A stretch of DNA of 5,444 nt from an uncultured Corynebacterium sp. (GTDB taxonomy: Bacteria; Actinomycetota; Actinomycetes; Mycobacteriales; Mycobacteriaceae), in contig CALZCR010000143.1 in the NCBI GenBank assembly GCA_945631445.1, forward strand, positions 1 through 5,444. Reading direction: 5' to 3'. Both the position numbers and the translations under genes were made by a program. Shown one piece after another: positions 1-5,444 of the stretch; position 1 is the stretch's first letter, and the number at the start of each line of letters is the position of its first letter. The notes under the pieces are model-generated. The model was given only the letters and a program-made list of their open reading frames with translations. It did not search any database and had not been told where the DNA came from.

Positions 1-2
1 TC

Positions 3-248
3 GCTGTCTGGGAAGCCCGGACCCGGGGCGCGCAGGTCAAGCTCATCGACGATCGCAGCCCGGCCACCGCTGATTCCGCCCCGCACCGGGAGTTGAAGGA
101 CCGGCTGATCTCCACCGCCGCCGAGCTAGCCGACGGCGACGCGTTGACGGTGCGGCTGCTGCCGCCGGGCCGCCGTACCTATGCCACGCTGGTGGCGGAG
201 CTCGGCGACGGCGAAGCCCGGCGCGTCAGCGTGCCCGTCACTCACTGA
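3..248 (+). CDS. C-terminal fragment of an unrecognised protein (5' end outside the window)
   Basis: An open frame runs in from the left edge and ends at a TGA at 246-248, giving 81 residues of a C-terminus. It begins AVWEARTRGAQVKLIDD and ends RRVSVPVTH. The frame has the G/C-rich third positions of a real gene and no stop before 246. The fragment is soluble-looking, with no membrane segment, and is rich in Asp, Glu and Arg. Its motifs LIDDR and VRLLPPGRRTYATLV do not let me name a family. The 3' end overlaps the 3' end of mfd on the other strand by 11 bp, so the two genes converge. I see no clear intrinsic terminator after the stop. That it is coding is fairly likely; its function is unknown. 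Confidence 0.7.
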   Translation, partial: AVWEARTRGAQVKLIDDRSPATADSAPHRELKDRLISTAAELADGDALTVRLLPPGRRTYATLVAELGDGEARRVSVPVTH

Positions 249-3200
249 CGGAAAAGACCTTGCCCCCACGTGCTTTCTTCTTTTTCTCTCCGCCGGTGAC
301 GTCGGTGTCGTCCAGGTCGAACATCGAGCTCAAGAAGTCCGCCATCCACTGCAGCAGCTCTTCGTCGCGCAGCTTCGGGTCGGTGACGTTGCGGCCGGCT
401 TTGGGGAAGGACAGCTGAATGGCCTTGGCCGCGGCGCGGTAGGTCGAGCCCGGGAACAGGCGTTTGAGTCGAACCTGCTTGGAGTCGGCCAATTCCACCG
501 GGTGGACCTTGATGCGGGTGCCCTGCACCCCGACGTCGGTGACCCCGGCGCGACGGGCCTGGTGCCGCAGGCGGGCGACGGCCAACAGCCGGGAGACTTC
601 TTCCGGGACGGGGCCGTAGCGGTCCTCCATCTCCTCCACGATCAGCTGCAGATCCGTGTTGTCCTTCGAGGAGGCGATCTTGCGGTAAATCTCCAGACGC
701 AGGCGCTCGGAGTTGATGTAGGACTCCGGGATGTGCGCGTCGACGGGCAGATCGATGCGGATTTCCTTCGGCGCCTGGTCGGTGGCGTCGATGGTCTCGC
801 CCTTGGCCAGGGCCTTGTATGCCTCGACGGCCTCGCTGACGAGGCGGACATATAAGTCGAAGCCGACGCCGGCGATGTGCCCGGACTGCTGCGCGCCGAG
901 CACGTTGCCGGCGCCGCGCATCTCCAGGTCCTTCTGCGCCACAGCCATGCCCGCGCCCAAGTCGTTGTTTTGGGCGATGGTGGCCAGGCGGTCGTAGGAG
1001 GTCTCCGACAGGGTCGCGCCCTTGGGATACAAGAAATAGGCGTAGCCGCGCTCGCGGGAACGTCCCACCCGGCCGCGCAGCTGGTGCAACTGGCTCAGCC
1101 CCATGTGGTGGGCGTTTTCGACGATCAGGGTGTTCGCGTTCGCGATGTCCAGGCCGGTTTCCACGATGGTGGTGCACACCAGCACGTCGTACTCGCGGTC
1201 CCAGAAGCCCTGGACCGTGCGCTCCAGCTGTTCCTCGCTCATCTGTCCGTGGGCGACGACGATGCGCGCCTCCGGCACCAGATCGCGCAGCTCACGGGCC
1301 TTCTTCTCGATGTCCGCGACCTTGTTGTGGATGAAGAAGACCTGCCCGTCGCGCAGCAGCTCGCGGCGGATTGACGCCGCCACCTGCTTGTCCTCGTAGG
1401 CGCCGACGTACGTCAACACCGGGTGCCGGTCCTCTGGCGGGGTGAGCATGGTGGTCATCTCCCGGATGCCGGACATGCTCATCTCCAGGGTGCGCGGAAT
1501 CGGGGTGGCCGACATCGTCAACACGTCCACGTGACTGCGCAGCGCCGTGATGTGCTCCTTGTGCTCCACGCCGAAGCGCTGCTCTTCGTCCACGACGATC
1601 AACCCGAGGTTCTTCCACTGCACGCCCGTCTGCAGCAGACGGTGGGTGCCGATGACCACGTCGACGGACCCGTCGGCAAGCCCGGCGAGGATCTCCTTGG
1701 ACTCCGCCGTCGAGGTAAACCGCGACAACTCCCGAATAGTGACCGGGAAACCATCCATGCGCTGAATAAACGTCTTCGTGTGCTGCTGCGCCAACAACGT
1801 GGTCGGCACCAACACCGCCACCTGGGTGCCGTCCTGGACCGCCTTGAACGCCGCCCGCACCGCCACCTCCGTCTTGCCGTAGCCGACGTCGCCGACGATG
1901 ACCCGGTCCATCGGCGTGGTGCGCTCCATGTCGTGCTTGACCGCCTCGATGGCCTCCATCTGATCCTGGGTCTCGACGAAGGGGAAGTTGTCCTCCATCT
2001 CCGCCTGCCACGGGGTGTCCGGGCCGAACTTGCGCCCCGGCGCGGCCTGACGCTTGGCGTAAAGCTCCACCAACTCGCCGGCGATCTCGCGCACGGCGGC
2101 ACGCGCCTTCTTCTTCGTGTTCTTCCAGTCCGAACCACCCATCTTCGACAGCGTCGGAGCCTCGCCGCCGGAGTACTTGCTCAAAATGTCGAGCGACTCC
2201 ATCGGCACCCACAGCTGGTCCGCGGGCTGGCCGCGCCGGGCCGGCGCGTACTCCAGGACAATGTATTCGCGGCGGGAGGTTTCGTCGCCGGTGTTGATGG
2301 TGCGCTCGGCCATTTTCAAAAACCGCCCGATGCCGTGGGTCTCATGCACGACGTAGTCGCCGGTCTTCAGCGCCAGCGGGTCGACGCGGTTGCGACGTTT
2401 CGCGGGGCGACGCTTGGCGCCGGCGATGTCGCCGACCCGGTTGCCCGTCAGATCGGTTTCCGTGACCACCACCAGCGGCAACGCCTCGGCGTCCTTGTGC
2501 TTGCGCACCTGCGGGAACACCAGGCCCGCGTGGCTGAGTGCCTGGTACAACGTGATTTCGCCGGGGGTGGGCTCCCACCCCGGAGTGGCCACCTTGGCGG
2601 GCACGCCCTGCTCCCGGAAGCGTTCCACCATGCGCTTGATCGCGCCTTCGGCCGGGGCGATGAACGCCGCCCTGCCACCCGCGGTGGTGTGCGCGCGCAG
2701 CTCAGCCATCATCGCCGCGATCTGCTGGTCGTCCCCCCGCGGGGTCGGGCCGGGTTCATACTCCAAGGGCAGCGTCGCCGCCTCGTCGGCGGCGAACATC
2801 CCGGGCGGGGCGAAAGTCCACCACGGAGTGCCGCTGTCCTGTGCGGCCTCCTCCAACTCCTCGAAAGAACGATACGACGAGGCCGACAAGTCCAACCCCT
2901 CAGCGGCGACCGGGCCAGAAGCCCCCATGGCCGCCGCTTCCCACCCGGCGGCGAGGAACTCCGCGTCGGTGGACTCCAGATCCGCGATCCGGGTACGGAT
3001 CTTCTCCGGGGCGATCAGCAGCACGTGCGCGTCCTCAGGCAAGAAATCCGGCAACGTGACCAACGGGCTGTCGCTGAGCACCGGGAGGAGCGCCTCCATG
3101 CCGTCGGCCGGGATACGGTCACCCAACTTCGTCAGCAGCTCCACCAGGGTGGCGTTGCCCGGGTACTCGGTGCTCAGCGCGCGGGCGCGCGCCGCGACGT

Positions 3201-3915
3201 CCTCGGTGACCGGCAGCTCGCGCGCGGGGTAGATCTCCACCCGGCCGACCTCGACGTCGTCGAGGGTGCGTTGATCGGCGACGGAGAACTGGCGGACGTC
3301 GGTGATCTCGTCGCCCCAGAACTCCACGCGCACGGGGTAGTCCAAGGTCGTGGGGAAGACGTCGAGGATGCCGCCACGCACGGCGAACTCGCCGCGTCTG
3401 GCCACCAGGTCGACGTGGCTGTAGGCGCGGAAGACCAGCTGGTCGGTGATCTCGCCCAGGTCGTGTTCCTCGTCTTCGGCCAGCACGATCGGGGCGCGCC
3501 CTTCGACGTCTTCGAGGATGGGCTGGCAAAAGCCGCGGGCGGCGGTGACCACCACCCGGTAGTCGGAGAGGTTGTGCAGGATCTCGGCGCGGCGGCCCAC
3601 GATGTCCGCCCCCGGTGAGAGTCGTTCGTGCGGCAGCGTCTCCCACGAGGGGAACCAGGCGACTTTGTCGCCCATCATGGCGCGCAGCTCCGCGGCCAGG
3701 TCCTCGGCCTCGCGGCCGGTGGCGGTGACCACGAGCACCGGCGCGTGGTGTGCCAGGGTGCCGATGGCCCAGGGGCGGGCCTGGTCGATGGCCTCGATGT
3801 GCAGGCGGCGCTGCCCCACGTTTCCGGCCAGTCCCTTGAGCTTCGGGTCGGTGGCCGCCACTTTGAGCAGGCCCGCCAGCATCGCCGGGGCCGCCTTCGT
3901 CGTCTTCGCTGCCAT
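238..3915 (-). CDS. mfd: Transcription-repair coupling factor Mfd (ATP-dependent DNA translocase)
   Basis: Mfd binds RNA polymerase stalled at a lesion, pushes it off using ATP-driven translocation on DNA, and recruits UvrA to start nucleotide excision repair. It is cytoplasmic. The 1225 residues carry the full domain order. Residues about 45-240 are the UvrB-like N-terminal module, which includes [12 protein letters not shown] and the UvrA-binding-type segment [15 protein letters not shown] at 174-188. It has no Walker A motif, as expected. Residues about 513-600 are the CarD-like RNA-polymerase-interaction domain, starting [16 protein letters not shown]. The RecG-type motor follows: Walker A GDVGYGKT at 675-682, DEEQ at 776-779, SATPIPRT at 802-809, [11 protein letters not shown] at 915-925 and QLRGRVGRS at 945-953. 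The translocation (TRG-type) motif lies at about 975-1007 and the C-terminal D7 domain at about 1045-1195. A Lys-rich tail ([10 protein letters not shown]) precedes the stop. The start is well bounded: the TAG ending tetR lies in the same frame five codons upstream, and none of the codons between can initiate. AGGAG lies 15 nt before the ATG, so translation may be coupled to tetR. Confidence 0.98.
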   Translation of the reverse strand: MAAKTTKAAPAMLAGLLKVAATDPKLKGLAGNVGQRRLHIEAIDQARPWAIGTLAHHAPVLVVTATGREAEDLAAELRAMMGDKVAWFPSWETLPHERLSPGADIVGRRAEILHNLSDYRVVVTAARGFCQPILEDVEGRAPIVLAEDEEHDLGEITDQLVFRAYSHVDLVARRGEFAVRGGILDVFPTTLDYPVRVEFWGDEITDVRQFSVADQRTLDDVEVGRVEIYPARELPVTEDVAARARALSTEYPGNATLVELLTKLGDRIPADGMEALLPVLSDSPLVTLPDFLPEDAHVLLIAPEKIRTRIADLESTDAEFLAAGWEAAAMGASGPVAAEGLDLSASSYRSFEELEEAAQDSGTPWWTFAPPGMFAADEAATLPLEYEPGPTPRGDDQQIAAMMAELRAHTTAGGRAAFIAPAEGAIKRMVERFREQGVPAKVATPGWEPTPGEITLYQALSHAGLVFPQVRKHKDAEALPLVVVTETDLTGNRVGDIAGAKRRPAKRRNRVDPLALKTGDYVVHETHGIGRFLKMAERTINTGDETSRREYIVLEYAPARRGQPADQLWVPMESLDILSKYSGGEAPTLSKMGGSDWKNTKKKARAAVREIAGELVELYAKRQAAPGRKFGPDTPWQAEMEDNFPFVETQDQMEAIEAVKHDMERTTPMDRVIVGDVGYGKTEVAVRAAFKAVQDGTQVAVLVPTTLLAQQHTKTFIQRMDGFPVTIRELSRFTSTAESKEILAGLADGSVDVVIGTHRLLQTGVQWKNLGLIVVDEEQRFGVEHKEHITALRSHVDVLTMSATPIPRTLEMSMSGIREMTTMLTPPEDRHPVLTYVGAYEDKQVAASIRRELLRDGQVFFIHNKVADIEKKARELRDLVPEARIVVAHGQMSEEQLERTVQGFWDREYDVLVCTTIVETGLDIANANTLIVENAHHMGLSQLHQLRGRVGRSRERGYAYFLYPKGATLSETSYDRLATIAQNNDLGAGMAVAQKDLEMRGAGNVLGAQQSGHIAGVGFDLYVRLVSEAVEAYKALAKGETIDATDQAPKEIRIDLPVDAHIPESYINSERLRLEIYRKIASSKDNTDLQLIVEEMEDRYGPVPEEVSRLLAVARLRHQARRAGVTDVGVQGTRIKVHPVELADSKQVRLKRLFPGSTYRAAAKAIQLSFPKAGRNVTDPKLRDEELLQWMADFLSSMFDLDDTDVTGGEKKKKARGGKVFSVSE

Positions 3916-3927
3916 AGTCTTGTCTGT

Positions 3928-4635
3928 CTACTCCTGCTCCTGCGTCGTGTCCTGGCCCTCGTCCTGCGGGGTGACCAGGGTGGGGTCCGGTGCACTCAGA
4001 TCCACCGCCGCCAACTGCTCCTCCACCTCGTCGGCGGTGAGCAACTTTGGTTGGGCCTCCATGCGGGACAGCCCATTCCAACACAGGTTGACGATGTGCG
4101 CGGCCACCGTCTCCTTGTCCGGGGTGCGCTCGTCCAGCCACCACTGCGCCGTCGTGGAGACCATCCCGACGAGCGCCTGAGCATACAGCGTGGCCAGCGC
4201 GGGATCCAGCCCGCGGTGCGCAAACGCCTTGCCCAACAGGTGCGAGACCTGGTTGACGGCGATGTTGAGCAACGTCGCGTAGCTGCGGTCTTTCCCCGGC
4301 ACGGAATCGCGCACCAGGATGAGGAAACCGTCGATCTCGTCTTCCACATAGCTCAGCAGGGCAACCACGGCTTGCTCGATGCGTTGGCGCCACCGCCCTT
4401 CCTGGATCGCGTCGACGATGACTTTTTCCAGGGCCAGCATCTCCCGGTCGACGATGACGGCATACAGGCCTTCTTTGCCTCCGAAATGCTCGTAGACCAC
4501 CGGCTTGGACACCCCCGCCCGCGCCGCGATCTCTTCGACGCTGGAGCCGTCGAAGCCGCGTTCCGCAAAGACGGTACGCCCGATAGAAATGAGTTGTTCC
4601 CGGCGTTCGCGCCCGGTCATGCGCTGTCGAACCAT
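3928..4635 (-). CDS. TetR/AcrR-family transcriptional regulator upstream of mfd
   Basis: This is a one-component DNA-binding repressor of the TetR class: an N-terminal helix-turn-helix that binds a palindromic operator as a dimer, and a C-terminal helical domain that senses a ligand. Counting from the ATG at 4635 it has 235 residues. The HTH covers about 32-51, with SVEEIAARAGV as helix 2 and SKPVVYEHF as the recognition helix, followed by GGKEGLY, the typical TetR signature. The ligand domain runs to about 200, and a Gln/Glu/Asp-rich low-complexity tail (PQDEGQDTTQEQE) closes it. The ligand cannot be read from sequence. The mfd start lies 12 nt downstream of its stop, so the two are probably one operon. 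The M. tuberculosis gene before mfd, Rv1019, is also a TetR regulator, which supports orthology by position. The start is uncertain: ATGs at 4659 (243 aa) and 4620 are also in frame. I prefer 4635 because a -10-like TAGGCT ends 7 nt before it, the spacing of a leaderless transcript. Confidence 0.93.
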   Translation of the reverse strand: MVRQRMTGRERREQLISIGRTVFAERGFDGSSVEEIAARAGVSKPVVYEHFGGKEGLYAVIVDREMLALEKVIVDAIQEGRWRQRIEQAVVALLSYVEDEIDGFLILVRDSVPGKDRSYATLLNIAVNQVSHLLGKAFAHRGLDPALATLYAQALVGMVSTTAQWWLDERTPDKETVAAHIVNLCWNGLSRMEAQPKLLTADEVEEQLAAVDLSAPDPTLVTPQDEGQDTTQEQE

Positions 4636-4659
4636 GACGTCAAGCCTAGCCCCCGTCAT
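4634..4659. promoter_or_regulatory. Inverted repeat, candidate TetR autoregulatory operator
   Basis: ATGACG at 4634-4639 and its exact reverse complement CGTCAT at 4654-4659 are separated by 14 bp. The 26-bp element is centred on the candidate -10 box of tetR and covers the preferred start codon. That is where a TetR-family autorepressor would be expected to bind. The arms are only 6 bp and the inner bases are not symmetric, so chance is a real alternative. The arms also carry two in-frame ATG candidates (4635 and 4659), which could make the repeat incidental. Confidence 0.3.
4643..4648 (-). promoter_or_regulatory. Candidate -10 box for the tetR-mfd operon (leaderless start)
   Basis: TAGGCT on the minus strand fits the corynebacterial -10 pattern TANNNT. 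Its last base is 7 nt before the ATG at 4635, which would place the transcription start on or next to the A of the start codon. Leaderless transcripts are common in corynebacteria and mycobacteria. No good -35 hexamer lies 16-19 bp upstream; that stretch is CG-rich. The site also lies between the two arms of an inverted repeat. This is a prediction from motif and spacing only. Confidence 0.4.
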
Positions 4660-4697
4660 CCGCCGGGGCGGTTTCGGATCTACGGGCGGGCATCGGG

Positions 4698-4703
4698 TAG
4701 GAT
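4698..4703 (+). promoter_or_regulatory. Candidate -10 box for tRNA-Gln (and ferredoxin)
   Basis: TAGGAT matches TANNNT and lies 25 nt before the first base of the mature tRNA, leaving a leader of roughly 18 nt for RNase P to remove. The region 16-19 bp further upstream (around 4673-4680, TTCGGATC) gives no convincing -35. No other rightward -10-like box is as well placed in the short gap between tetR and the tRNA. Confidence 0.4.
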
Positions 4704-4712
4704 CATTTTCCA

Positions 4713-4726
4713 GCGCCGCATGGCGC
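4713..4726 (+). repeat. Small inverted repeat (hairpin) in the tRNA-Gln leader
   Basis: GCGCC at 4713-4717 and GGCGC at 4722-4726 can pair as a five-base-pair G/C stem with the tetraloop GCAT. It ends 2 nt before the mature tRNA begins and would fall within the 5' leader if transcription starts near 4710. It may help RNase P processing or block misfolding with the acceptor stem. A chance palindrome in GC-rich DNA is equally possible. Confidence 0.35.
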
Positions 4727-4728
4727 GG

Positions 4729-4800
4729 TTCCCTGTGGTGTAATCGGCAACACTACGGTTTTTGGTACCGTCATTCCAGGTTCGAGCCCTGGCGGGGAAG
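4729..4800 (+). tRNA. tRNA-Gln, anticodon UUG
   Basis: A complete cloverleaf can be drawn over 72 nt. The acceptor stem TTCCCTG (4729-4735) pairs with CGGGGAA (4793-4799), with one T-G wobble. The D stem is GTG/CAC around 4738-4753. The anticodon stem ACGGT/ACCGT encloses the loop TTTTGGT, with anticodon TTG at 4762-4764. The variable loop is CATT, the T stem is CCAGG/CCTGG and the T loop is TTCGAGC. The discriminator base is G4800, followed by CAA, so the CCA end is not fully encoded and must be added by the nucleotidyltransferase. It reads CAA, and CAG by wobble. The weak U1-A72 pair is typical of glutamine tRNAs. Most actinobacteria charge this tRNA with glutamate and convert it with GatCAB; that is family knowledge, not seen here. 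No terminator separates it from the ferredoxin gene. Confidence 0.97.
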
Positions 4801-4809
4801 CAACTAGCT

Positions 4810-4814
4810 AAGGA
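4810..4814 (+). promoter_or_regulatory. Shine-Dalgarno of the ferredoxin gene, 9 nt after the tRNA end
   Basis: AAGGA is a good ribosome-binding site at 9 nt from the ATG at 4824. It lies only 9 nt beyond the mature 3' end of tRNA-Gln. Cutting the tRNA out of a joint transcript would therefore leave a ferredoxin messenger with almost no leader, and trimming of the tRNA 3' end could compete with ribosome loading. Confidence 0.7.
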
Positions 4815-4823
4815 TCATGCACC

Positions 4824-5117
4824 ATGGCCACTGATGACGCAGCCATTCATGTCGGCGAAGTCGACGGTCTCGCCGAGCCTTTCGCCTGGCCCGCGGACTC
4901 GACGCTGCTCGACGCCCTGCTGCAGGCGGGCATCCCGGCGCGACATTCCTGCACGGACGGCCAGTGCGGCACCTGTCAGTGCACCTTGACCGGCGGGCCT
5001 TTCCACATGCTCCACAATGAAGTGTTGGGATCCTACGAGATCGAGCAGGAAGATCAGACGCTGGCCTGCCAGACCCTCCGGGACGGTGAGGGGCCGTACC
5101 GGGCGGAGTTCGAATAG
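4824..5117 (+). CDS. Small stand-alone plant-type [2Fe-2S] ferredoxin
   Basis: This is a 97-residue electron carrier. The cluster ligands are Cys43, Cys48, Cys51 and Cys82 (C-X4-C-X2-C-X30-C), in the contexts SCTDGQCGTC and LACQT. This is the beta-grasp ferredoxin pattern, close to the ferredoxin domains fused to oxygenase reductases of the PaaE type. Here the domain stands alone, with no flavin or oxygenase domain and no partner gene in the window. Cys53 is an extra cysteine next to the ligand loop. The protein has about 17 acidic residues, three arginines and no lysine, which fits docking to a basic partner. It has no signal peptide or membrane segment and is probably cytoplasmic. AAGGA at 4810-4814 lies 9 nt before the ATG and fixes this start. 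The start is 23 nt after tRNA-Gln with no promoter or terminator visible between them, so it is probably expressed from the tRNA promoter. Its redox partner and pathway cannot be read from the sequence. Confidence 0.92.
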   Translation: MATDDAAIHVGEVDGLAEPFAWPADSTLLDALLQAGIPARHSCTDGQCGTCQCTLTGGPFHMLHNEVLGSYEIEQEDQTLACQTLRDGEGPYRAEFE

Positions 5118-5133
5118 GTCACTTGAATAGGTC
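5112..5133. repeat. Direct repeat of GAATAGGTC (two copies, 13-bp period)
   Basis: GAATAGGTC occurs at 5112-5120 and again at 5125-5133, separated by ACTT. The first copy holds the last Glu codon and TAG stop of the ferredoxin gene. The second encodes the Asp-Leu-Phe before the last lysine of the convergent small gene. It may be a remnant of a slipped-strand duplication, or chance. Confidence 0.6.
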
Positions 5134-5319
5134 CCGGAAACTGAACGTGGTGCGCCGGTAGGCGGCGTTTTTCACTGAGCGTTTCGGGTTCTTGATGAAC
5201 CCGGCGCCCTTTGTGCCGTAGCCGGGGATGACCTGCCGTTTGATCGCCCGCTTGGCCCGCCCGGTGGTGCGTGCCTTCAGGGAGCGGGTGAGGGAGGGTT
5301 TGCGCATGCCGAATTTCAT
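5119..5319 (-). CDS. Very basic 66-residue small protein, function unknown
   Basis: The protein has 66 residues, of which 10 are Lys, 10 are Arg and only one is acidic (Asp63), a net charge near +19. It opens MKFGMRKPSLTRSLKARTTG, has a central IPGYGTKG turn and ends RRTTFSFRDLFK. There is no membrane segment, signal peptide or cysteine. It resembles in style small conserved basic proteins seen in Gram-positive bacteria and their phages, but I cannot name a family with confidence. The composition suggests binding to nucleic acid, the ribosome or an acidic protein; this is inference. It converges on the ferredoxin gene with 1 nt between the stop codons. No clear Shine-Dalgarno precedes the ATG. 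GACAAT ends 6 nt before it and could be a weak -10 of a leaderless transcript. The patterned conserved-looking ends and high-GC codon use argue for a real gene. Confidence 0.72.
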   Translation of the reverse strand: MKFGMRKPSLTRSLKARTTGRAKRAIKRQVIPGYGTKGAGFIKNPKRSVKNAAYRRTTFSFRDLFK

Positions 5320-5362
5320 GGCCCCATTGTCCCAGAAAGCGGTGCGTTGCGCCCCCGCCGGC

Positions 5363-5444
5363 TCAGCCCAGTGAGGCGGCGAGTTCCGTGTGGAAGCGCC
5401 TGGTGATCGCCGGGTGGGCCCGCAGCCGGGACTTCAGCGCGTTG
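5363..5444 (-). CDS. C-terminal end of an unrecognised protein (start outside the window)
   Basis: A leftward frame enters from the right edge and stops at TGA (5365-5363), giving 26 residues: NALKSRLRAHPAITRR followed by FHTELAASLG. The residues look like an amphipathic helix rich in Arg and Leu. The fragment is too short to name. The gene would lie upstream of the 66-residue gene on the same strand with 43 bp between them, so the two could be co-transcribed. Confidence 0.5.
   Translation of the reverse strand, partial: NALKSRLRAHPAITRRFHTELAASLG

Noticed and set aside
271..290. A T-rich run after the left gene as an intrinsic terminator
   Set aside because: No G/C stem precedes it beyond the 6-bp palindrome CACGTG, and the run is explained by the lysine codons of mfd.
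181..855. A 224-codon plus-strand frame near the left edge
   Set aside because: It overlaps both the mfd 3' end and the left fragment in another frame; the product shows no domain.
1423..3618. A 731-codon open frame antisense to mfd
   Set aside because: It lies wholly inside mfd, whose motifs are unmistakable. The antisense product is low-complexity, rich in Arg, His, Leu and Gly, as expected from the complement of a GC-rich gene.
3628..4743. A 371-codon plus-strand frame across mfd, tetR and the tRNA
   Set aside because: It crosses two genes and runs into the tRNA, and it has no recognisable domain and a skewed composition. It is a GC-bias shadow.
4729..4800. tRNA-Gln as an integration site of a mobile element
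   Set aside because: No integrase, no second copy of the tRNA 3' end and no shift in base composition is visible in the window.
4817..4834. A five-codon upstream reading frame (MHHGH) overlapping the ferredoxin start
   Set aside because: Its ATG is only 2 nt from AAGGA, too close for efficient initiation; it is probably incidental.
4815..5015. A 66-codon frame antisense to the ferredoxin
   Set aside because: The ferredoxin frame has all four cluster cysteines and a good ribosome-binding site; the antisense frame has neither motif nor signal.

Overview
The window looks like a chromosomal segment of a high-GC actinobacterium, most likely Corynebacterium or a close relative in the Mycobacteriales. 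Three things point there: the strong G/C bias at third codon positions, an actinobacterial-length Mfd of 1225 residues, and a TetR regulator directly upstream of mfd. That gene pair matches Rv1019-Rv1020 of Mycobacterium tuberculosis. The genus is inferred from context; no marker here fixes a species.

Layout, left to right. Bases 3-248 (+) are the 3' end of an unrecognised gene. Bases 238-3915 (-) are mfd, the transcription-repair coupling factor, which fills two thirds of the window and overlaps the end of the first gene tail to tail by 11 bp. Bases 3928-4635 (-) are a TetR-family repressor, 12 nt upstream of mfd and very probably in the same operon. Bases 4636-4728 are a short divergent control region, with one -10-like box facing each way, an inverted repeat over the tetR start and a small hairpin. 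Bases 4729-4800 (+) are tRNA-Gln(UUG). Bases 4824-5117 (+) are a small stand-alone plant-type [2Fe-2S] ferredoxin starting only 23 nt after the tRNA. Bases 5119-5319 (-) encode a very basic 66-residue conserved-type small protein, convergent with the ferredoxin and separated from it by 1 nt. Bases 5363-5444 (-) are the C-terminal end of another unrecognised gene.

How the parts relate: mfd and its TetR neighbour form a repair/regulator unit read leftward. The tRNA and ferredoxin form a compact rightward unit that probably shares one transcript. The two units diverge from one control region of under 100 bp, so the TetR protein could affect both, although only its own promoter carries a candidate operator.

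No mobile element, CRISPR array, rRNA, riboswitch or clear intrinsic terminator was found, and nothing that amounts to a convincing undescribed multi-gene system. The points most worth a second look are the tRNA-ferredoxin dicistron, the lysine-free acidic ferredoxin facing a +19 basic small protein, the candidate TetR operator over a leaderless start, and the zero-spacing convergent gene ends.
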